NCBI GenBank assembly: GCA_017883345.1
Contig: JADGNT010000106.1
Location: forward strand, 1-10,107
Direction: 5' to 3'
Source of the DNA: Candidatus Solibacter sp.
GTDB lineage: Bacteria > Acidobacteriota > Terriglobia > Bryobacterales > Bryobacteraceae
Length of the DNA: 10,107 bases
Under the pieces are notes generated by a model. The model was not told the DNA's origin. It searched no databases and was given only the letters and a program-made list of their open reading frames with translations. The position numbers and the translations under genes are program-made. Positions 5,773-10,107 of the stretch are shown here, in pieces. How positions within the stretch are numbered: the stretch's first letter is position 1; every line of letters begins with the position of its first letter.

Positions 5773-8016
5773 TCAGTTGAAGAGCCGCTCGACGTCGCGT
5801 ACGCCCGAAATGCGGCGCATGGCGGCTACCAGCTTCTCGAGTTGCTTCTTGTCGCGCACGTCGACCGTCATTTCGACCACGCCGCCATCGTGATCGGTCG
5901 CGCCTCTGGCTTCGAGGCTGCGGATGTTGGTGTTCTCGGCGGAGAGCACGCTGGTGAGCTGATTGAGCATGCCGGGGCGATCGTCGGTGTGGACCACGAT
6001 GCGGACCGGGAATGAGTCCTCCGCGGCGCGGGCCCATTCCACTTCGATCTTGCGCTCCACGTCGTAGAGCAGGCTCTGCACATTGGGGCACATCCTGGCG
6101 TGCACGGCGACTCCTTTGCCGCGCGTCACGTAGCCCACGATGGCCTCGCCGCGAATCGGATTGCAGCACTTGGCGCGGTAGACCATGAGGTCATCCAGGC
6201 CGCGGACCTTGATGACGCCGTCGCCATCGGCACGCCGGGCGCCGGGCGCGGTATACGGCGTGGCGCTATCGGGAACCGGAGCGGGCTTGGGCTCGGGGAC
6301 CTCCTCCTTGACCACGCCGGGAGCGATTTTGGAAAGCACCTGTCGCGCCGAGAACTTGCCGTAGCCGAGCGCGGCGTGCAGGTCTTCCATCTTGCTGAGC
6401 CCGTACTCCCCGGCCACCCGCTCCATATCGGCCTTGGTCACCTTGCTGAGTTGGACCCCGAGGCGGCGGGCTTCCTTTTCCAGGTACTTCTGGCCGATCT
6501 CGATGGCCTTCACGCGCTCGCCGGCGTTGATCAGGTGCTTGATCTTGTTGCGCGCGCGCGAAGTCTTGACGAAGGCCAGCCAGTCTTTGCTGGGCTCATG
6601 GCCGGGCTGCGTCATGATCTCCACGATGTCGCCGTTGCGTAAAGTGGAGCGCAGCGGCACGATGCGGCCGTTGACCTTGGCCCCCACGCAGGTGCTGCCC
6701 ACATCGGAGTGAATGGCGTAGGCGAAATCGATCGGCGTGGCGTCGCGCGGCAGCACAATCACCTTGCCGCGCGGCGTGAAGGTGTAGGCCTCCTCGGGGT
6801 ACAGGTCCACCTTGAGGGTGGACATGAATTCCCCGGAATCCTGCACTTCGTGCTGCCATTCCACCAGGTGGCGCAGCCAGGCGATACGCTGGTCGTCGGC
6901 GGCCGGGCCTTTGCGCCCTTCCTTGTACTTCCAGTGGGCCGCGATGCCTTCCTCGGCGATGCGGTGCATCTCCTCGGTGCGGATCTGCACCTCGAAGGTC
7001 TGCCCGTGCGGGCCGACCACGCTGGTATGCAGGGATTGGTAAAGATTGGGCCGCGGAATGGCGATGAAATCCTTGATGCGTCCCGGGATGGGGCGCCACT
7101 TATTGTGGATCACGCCGAGCGCCGCATAGCAGTTCTTGACCGAGTCGGTGAGGATGCGCAGCGCCATGAGATCGTAGACCTGGTCGAGCGAGATCTTCTG
7201 GCGGCGCAGTTTCTGGAAGACGGAGTAGGGCCGTTTCAGGCGGCCATCGATGCGCGCGGGGATGCCTTCGCGGCGCAGTTCGCTTTCCACGGTCTGGCGG
7301 ATTTCGGCGAGGAACTCCTCATTGGAGTGGCGCTTGGATTCGATGGCGCCGAGGATCTCCCGATAGGCATCCGGCTCCAGGTGCTGGAACGCCAGATCCT
7401 CCAGTTCGCCGCGCACCTTGCCCATGCCGAGACGGTGCGCGATGGGCGCATAGATTTCGATGGTTTCGCGCGCGATGCGCTCGCGCCGCTCCGGGCTGAG
7501 GTAACCCAGGGTGCGCATGTTGTGGATGCGGTCGGCCAGTTTGACCAGGATGACGCGGATATCCTCGACCATGGCGAGCAGCATCTTACGGACGCTTTCG
7601 GCCTGCCGGTCTTCGGCCGAGAATACATCCAGCTTGGTGAGTTTGGTGACGCCATCGACGCAGCGCGCCACCTCGGGACCGAACTCCTTGCGCACCTGTT
7701 CGACGGTGACACTGGTCTCCTCGACCACGTCGTGCAGGAGACCGGTTTCCATGGCCACCACGTCCATCCGCATGTCGGCCAGAATGTGCGCCACCAAGAC
7801 GGGATGGGCCATGTACGGTTCGCCGGAATCGCGGGTCTGGCCCTCGTGATATTTACTGGCGAAGCGAAAGGCTTTTTGGAGCGCGGCGAGATCGTCCTTG
7901 GGGCGGTACTCGCGGATCTTGGCTTCCAATTCGGCGTACAACTGCTCGACGGGGTCGGATGGATGCGGTACTGGCCCGGACTCGGTGAGACTGATGGACT
8001 CGGAGGGCACGCTCAT
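5773..8016 (-). CDS. rel: Bifunctional (p)ppGpp synthetase/hydrolase Rel (RelA/SpoT family)
   Basis: This makes and degrades the alarmone (p)ppGpp, the signal of the stringent response; it is cytosolic and ribosome-associated. The protein has 747 residues, the full family length. The N-terminal HD hydrolase is intact: H71, H95-D96 (LLHDVVEET) and D162 (KLADRIHNMRTL), each 18 residues after the Streptococcus Rel positions H53, H77-D78 and D144. The synthetase domain has G-R-L-K-R-P-Y-S (R259, K261), Y-D-L-M-A (D282), R-I-K-D (313-316) and E-V-Q-I-R-T (E342). The basic R-x-K-D version marks the bifunctional, Mn-dependent type and not E. coli RelA. A TGS domain follows at about 404-467, a conserved Cys region (K-C-C-N-P at 616-620, H639, C643) and an ACT domain at about 670-745. 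No other RelA/SpoT gene is in the window. No Shine-Dalgarno precedes ATG 8016; TACAAT occurs three bases upstream on this strand. Confidence 0.96.
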   Translation of the reverse strand: MSVPSESISLTESGPVPHPSDPVEQLYAELEAKIREYRPKDDLAALQKAFRFASKYHEGQTRDSGEPYMAHPVLVAHILADMRMDVVAMETGLLHDVVEETSVTVEQVRKEFGPEVARCVDGVTKLTKLDVFSAEDRQAESVRKMLLAMVEDIRVILVKLADRIHNMRTLGYLSPERRERIARETIEIYAPIAHRLGMGKVRGELEDLAFQHLEPDAYREILGAIESKRHSNEEFLAEIRQTVESELRREGIPARIDGRLKRPYSVFQKLRRQKISLDQVYDLMALRILTDSVKNCYAALGVIHNKWRPIPGRIKDFIAIPRPNLYQSLHTSVVGPHGQTFEVQIRTEEMHRIAEEGIAAHWKYKEGRKGPAADDQRIAWLRHLVEWQHEVQDSGEFMSTLKVDLYPEEAYTFTPRGKVIVLPRDATPIDFAYAIHSDVGSTCVGAKVNGRIVPLRSTLRNGDIVEIMTQPGHEPSKDWLAFVKTSRARNKIKHLINAGERVKAIEIGQKYLEKEARRLGVQLSKVTKADMERVAGEYGLSKMEDLHAALGYGKFSARQVLSKIAPGVVKEEVPEPKPAPVPDSATPYTAPGARRADGDGVIKVRGLDDLMVYRAKCCNPIRGEAIVGYVTRGKGVAVHARMCPNVQSLLYDVERKIEVEWARAAEDSFPVRIVVHTDDRPGMLNQLTSVLSAENTNIRSLEARGATDHDGGVVEMTVDVRDKKQLEKLVAAMRRISGVRDVERLFN

Positions 8017-8054
8017 TCGATTGTAGCAGGGGACCCCAAAAAACGAAGAGGGAG

Positions 8055-8078
8055 CCGGGAAACCGGGAAACCGGGGAC
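8055..8078. repeat. Short tandem repeat, CCGGGAAA unit
   Basis: Two exact copies of CCGGGAAA (8055-8062, 8063-8070) and a third that diverges after CCGGG (8071-8078) abut the left arm of the long hairpin. It lies in the gap between the TPR gene and rel. Confidence 0.6.
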
Positions 8079-8146
8079 AGACAGGACTGCCAGCGAATTT
8101 CCGGCAAAAGGCGCCGGAAATCCATGGCAGTCTTGTCTGTTCCCGG
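8071..8146. repeat. Long two-stem inverted repeat, REP-like or MITE-like
   Basis: The outer arms, 8071-8092 and 8125-8146, are 22 bases each and match in reverse complement at 20 positions. In the + strand transcript both differences are G-U pairs, so the RNA could pair along the full arm. Inside it a perfect 9-bp stem (ATTTCCGGC at 8097-8105 with GCCGGAAAT at 8113-8121) closes a 7-base loop. A small internal loop (4 and 3 bases) lies between the stems. The arms contain GGGACAGACAGGACTGCC, a kind of GGGACAGAC unit that, from memory, accompanies REP-associated Y1 transposases in several phyla. No transposase is present, so this would be a non-autonomous copy. It also sits where a transcript leaving the TPR gene would end, and could act as a terminator or stability element. 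Confidence 0.7.
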
Positions 8147-8165
8147 GTATGGAGATGGAGGGTGC

Positions 8166-8978
8166 TTACTTCTGATTCGGTTCGAGGACGATGCTGCCGC
8201 CGGTCTTATTCTTCTTCTCGGCCTTGGCTTTCTTGGTAGCCAGCGCCTTCTGGACCCAATCGTCGGCGATCTTCTGCTGCTTGTCGTACTCTTCCTTGGT
8301 GTCGGCAAGGTCGGCGCGTTCGCGGACCAGCAGGTTTTCGTAAGCCATGGCATCGTCGTACTCGGGATTGATTTGCAGCGCCTTGTCGAGCGCCTGCAAA
8401 CCGGCTTCGATCACCGGGCCGTACTGCTGCTTGAGCTCTTCCTTGACCTTCTTGTCCTTGATGGGGCCGGGGTCTTCCTGCTTCATGCCGAGGTTGGCGC
8501 GGGCGGTGCCGTAGACGGGATACCACTTGGACCAGGCGATGAAGCCCATGCTGTAGTAGGCATCGGCGTTCTGCGGTTCAACGGCGATCAGCTTGTCATA
8601 CCACTGCTGCGCCTCGTCCCACTTTTTCTGGTTGAGGTTGAGGGAAGCGATGGAGGCGATGGCGATCGGGTTCTTCGGTTCCTGTTCCAGCACCTTCTTG
8701 AAATTGTCGAAGGCGGCAACGGCCATTTTATTGTTCTCGGGCGAATCCGAGCCGGGGATGTACTGCTGCATGTAGGCGGTGGCCAGATACAGGCGGGCGG
8801 CGGAAAACCCAGGATCGAGTTCGACGGCGGTCTTGAAGCGCTCGACGGCCTCCGGATATTGGGCGGCGGTAAACGCCTGCACGCCCTTGTTGAGCTGATC
8901 GCGCGCCTTGAGCTGGTTGCAACTCATGCCAAGGACCGCCAGCGCGGCCACGGCGAGGACCAACATTACCTTGCGCAT
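8166..8978 (-). CDS. TPR-repeat probable lipoprotein of the exb operon
   Basis: A 270-residue protein with an N-terminal export signal: M-R-K, a hydrophobic stretch at 4-16, then L-G-M-S-C with C20. The box is imperfect at -3 (Gly), so lipidation is likely but not sure. TPR units follow at about 27-59 (ending A-V-E-L-D-P), 60-103 (an insert around Y-I-P-G-S-D-S-P, ending L-E-Q-E-P), 104-138 (ending I-A-V-E-P-Q-N) and about 187-210 (ending A-L-Q-I-N-P). The last 25 residues are Lys-rich. TPR arrays bind other proteins; placed directly behind exbD it is likely an envelope partner of the TonB motor (inference). ATG 8978 lies one base beyond the exbD stop (8980), and GGTGGAGG at 8991-8998 inside exbD gives a good ribosome site. 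Confidence 0.88.
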   Translation of the reverse strand: MRKVMLVLAVAALAVLGMSCNQLKARDQLNKGVQAFTAAQYPEAVERFKTAVELDPGFSAARLYLATAYMQQYIPGSDSPENNKMAVAAFDNFKKVLEQEPKNPIAIASIASLNLNQKKWDEAQQWYDKLIAVEPQNADAYYSMGFIAWSKWYPVYGTARANLGMKQEDPGPIKDKKVKEELKQQYGPVIEAGLQALDKALQINPEYDDAMAYENLLVRERADLADTKEEYDKQQKIADDWVQKALATKKAKAEKKNKTGGSIVLEPNQK

Positions 8979-8979
8979 A

Positions 8980-9405
8980 TTATTGCCCGGCCTCCACCTT
9001 CGCGGTCATCAGACCGACTTTATCGATCCCCGCGCCGTGAGCGATGTCGATCGCCTTGGCCACCCACGAGAAGTCTATGGAAGGGTCGCCCTTGACGAAG
9101 ACCACACGCTCGGCTCGGGTCTTGAAGATTTCCTCGAGACGGCCGCCCAGCTTTGCCTCATCGGTGTCCTCGCTGTTGACGGCCATGTTGTGCTTGGCAT
9201 CGATCGTGATGACCACGGTGCGCAGATCCGACTCGTTCGCCTTCTGACCGGGAGGAGGCGGCTGGGGCACGAGAGCCTCAAGTCCCTTGGGCGTGAGAGG
9301 CGTGATCACCATGAAAATGATAATCAGCACCAGCAGCACGTCGATCATGGGCGTCATGTTGATGTCGGATTTCATGCTACCCGACCCGCCAACGGCCATT
9401 GACAT
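8980..9405 (-). CDS. exbD: ExbD/TolR family biopolymer transport protein (second copy)
   Basis: A 141-residue single-pass inner-membrane stator protein that uses the proton-motive force with ExbB to power TonB (or TolA in the TolR case). A short cytosolic N-terminus precedes the membrane helix at about 19-36. It carries the family's conserved proton-binding Asp, D22, in M-T-P-M-I-D-V-L-L-V-L. A Pro-rich segment (about 47-53) leads to the periplasmic domain (about 60-138), with V-V-F-V-K-G-D followed by the C-terminal helix and G-L-M-T. ATG 9405 is supported by AAAGGAG at 9413-9419. It is 32 bases downstream of the other exbD and one base upstream of the TPR gene. The sequence alone does not tell ExbD from TolR; the presence of a TonB gene nearby favours ExbD. 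Confidence 0.93.
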   Translation of the reverse strand: MSMAVGGSGSMKSDINMTPMIDVLLVLIIIFMVITPLTPKGLEALVPQPPPPGQKANESDLRTVVITIDAKHNMAVNSEDTDEAKLGGRLEEIFKTRAERVVFVKGDPSIDFSWVAKAIDIAHGAGIDKVGLMTAKVEAGQ

Positions 9406-9412
9406 ATGATTG

Positions 9413-9419
9413 CTCCTTT
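9413..9419 (-). promoter_or_regulatory. Shine-Dalgarno of the second exbD
   Basis: AAAGGAG on the - strand, 7 bases before ATG 9405. This is the best ribosome site in the window and fixes the start at MSMAV and not at the later Met. Confidence 0.75.
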
Positions 9420-9437
9420 AACAAACGTTGTTGTTGA

Positions 9438-9908
9438 CTACTTACCGGACGGCGCGGCTGGAGTTGCGCTGTCCATCGTGCCCTTTTGCTGCGCCGGTTC
9501 GGTCAGCAGACCCAACTGGTCCACACCGGCCGCACGCAGGTTGTCCACCACATCGACCACGCGCTCATAGCGGGAGCGCGCATCGGCCTTGACGAAAACC
9601 GTCTTATCCAGTCGATTGGCCAGGAGATCCTTGACATGGTTCGGCAGCTCTTCGGGCGGCATGGCAGTGGTGTTCAGGAAGGTTTTGCCCTCTCGCGTGA
9701 TCGCGCAGACGATGGCATCGCTCTTATCGGCGTCCTTCATGGGAATCTGATGATTGGTTTTCACGAGCTCGACGCTGACGCCCTTGGACAGCATCGGTGT
9801 GATGACCATGAAAATGATGAGCAACACGAGCATCACGTCCACCATCGGGGTGACGTTGATGTCGGCTACCGGCGGCGGCGCCTTAAATTTTACTTTCTCT
9901 CCCGTCAT
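9438..9908 (-). CDS. exbD: ExbD/TolR family biopolymer transport protein (first copy)
   Basis: A 156-residue ExbD/TolR protein. The cytosolic N-terminus (K-V-K-F-K-A-P-P-P-V-A-D-I-N-V-T) precedes the membrane helix at about 21-38, with the conserved Asp D24 in P-M-V-D-V-M-L-V-L. The periplasmic domain (about 60-140) ends in D-Q-L-G-L-L-T. A Ser/Ala/Pro tail of about 15 residues is absent from the neighbouring copy. The two ExbD proteins share the membrane-helix block but differ widely in the periplasmic part, so they are diverged paralogues and not a recent duplicate. Two ExbD genes after one ExbB suggest a mixed stator (inference). ATG 9908 is supported by GGGAGAG at 9914-9920. Confidence 0.94.
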   Translation of the reverse strand: MTGEKVKFKAPPPVADINVTPMVDVMLVLLIIFMVITPMLSKGVSVELVKTNHQIPMKDADKSDAIVCAITREGKTFLNTTAMPPEELPNHVKDLLANRLDKTVFVKADARSRYERVVDVVDNLRAAGVDQLGLLTEPAQQKGTMDSATPAAPSGK

Positions 9909-9913
9909 CGTAT

Positions 9914-9920
9914 CTCTCCC
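9914..9920 (-). promoter_or_regulatory. Shine-Dalgarno of the first exbD
   Basis: GGGAGAG on the - strand, 5 bases before ATG 9908. It supports the start MTGEKV. Confidence 0.6.
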
Positions 9921-9937
9921 AGGAATTCGGCAGAAGC

Positions 9938-9961
9938 CGGGGAGCCCGGATGGGCTCCCCG
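9938..9961 (-). other. Hairpin between exbB and exbD
   Basis: A 10-bp perfect stem (CGGGGAGCCC pairing with GGGCTCCCCG) closes a GGAT loop in the 84-base exbB-exbD gap. No U-tract follows on the - strand, so full termination is unlikely. It could protect the exbB transcript from 3' decay or lower exbD expression relative to exbB. Confidence 0.5.
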
Positions 9962-9992
9962 CAAATCAACTCGCCGATCCTAATGAATCTGA

Positions 9993-10107
9993 TTACTTGC
10001 GGACGCCGCGCTGCGAACGCTTGAGGAAGTAGTCGATCAGTTCGCTGCTCGAGTTCCCCATCTCCACGTCGAAGGATTCAATCTTGTTGGTGAAGAAGTT
10101 GTACATC
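9993..10107 (-). CDS. exbB: ExbB/TolQ/MotA family proton channel protein, C-terminal part
   Basis: Only the last 37 codons are in the window; the gene runs off the right edge. The translation I read is MYNFFTNKIESFDVEMGNSS, followed by SELIDYFLKRSQRGVRK and TAA at 9993-9995. The pattern Y-N-x-F-x-x-K-x-E, then E-M-x-x-S-S-x-E-L-I-D-Y-F, is the end of the last membrane helix and the cytosolic tail of ExbB-like proteins. Its position directly before two exbD genes agrees. ExbB forms the pentameric ring around ExbD in the inner membrane and with it drives TonB. Confidence 0.85.
   Translation of the reverse strand, partial: MYNFFTNKIESFDVEMGNSSSELIDYFLKRSQRGVRK

Noticed and set aside
5252..6169. 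A - strand open frame of about 300 codons overlapping rel and DUF971
   Set aside because: It is out of frame with two well-supported genes and is Arg/Pro/Ser-rich, typical of a spurious frame.
8029..8037. GGGGACCCC near-palindrome just upstream of rel as an operator
   Set aside because: It is short, GC-only and without a matching half-site or second copy, so chance is a sufficient explanation.
6709..8175. A + strand open frame of about 490 codons opposite rel
   Set aside because: The - strand encodes Rel with every catalytic residue in place. The opposite frame has no domain, is rich in Asp, His and Gly as shadow frames are, and runs into the intergenic repeat.

Overview
This is a GC-rich chromosomal window with closely packed genes. 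It contains no rRNA, tRNA, CRISPR array, phage gene or transposase that I can see. The style of the genes suggests an Acidobacteriota-type soil bacterium, close to Solibacter/Bryobacter. The signs are a glycine-rich TonB with a long N-terminal extension, paired ExbD proteins followed by a TPR protein, HEAT-repeat/VWA-like proteins and REP-like intergenic repeats. This placement is an inference from gene style and not from a marker gene.

Left end (1-1801, + strand): what looks like one former gene for a HEAT-repeat protein with a degenerate C-terminal von Willebrand A-like domain, broken into three readable pieces. An in-frame TGA at 588-590 falls inside one HEAT repeat, where a Trp codon would fit. 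A one-base frame change around 1490-1512 separates the last part of the VWA-like domain. The reading frame is also open to the left window edge. Downstream, 1802-1935 carries a perfect 14-bp inverted repeat between this gene and the convergent pepA.

Middle (1936-5771): pepA (M17 leucyl aminopeptidase, - strand) is divergent from tonB (+). They are separated by about 260 bp with candidate promoters and a small palindrome. tonB ends in a textbook rho-independent terminator. A Uma2-family PD-(D/E)XK protein (+) follows, then the convergent - strand block begins.

Right half (5427-10107, all - strand; transcription runs from high to low coordinates): exbB (only its C-terminus is in the window), exbD, a second exbD, a TPR probable lipoprotein, then after a 149-bp gap with a long REP-like hairpin, rel (bifunctional (p)ppGpp synthetase/hydrolase) and a DUF971 protein. 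Junctions are tight: one base separates exbD from the TPR gene and rel from DUF971.

How the genes fit together: ExbB and two ExbD paralogues would form the inner-membrane proton-driven motor that energises TonB for outer-membrane transport. The TPR lipoprotein is likely an envelope partner of that motor. rel sets the stringent-response alarmone level. PepA handles peptide turnover. I see no clear wholly new system. The parts most worth a second look are the broken HEAT/VWA gene, the two structured intergenic repeats and the unusual TonB architecture.
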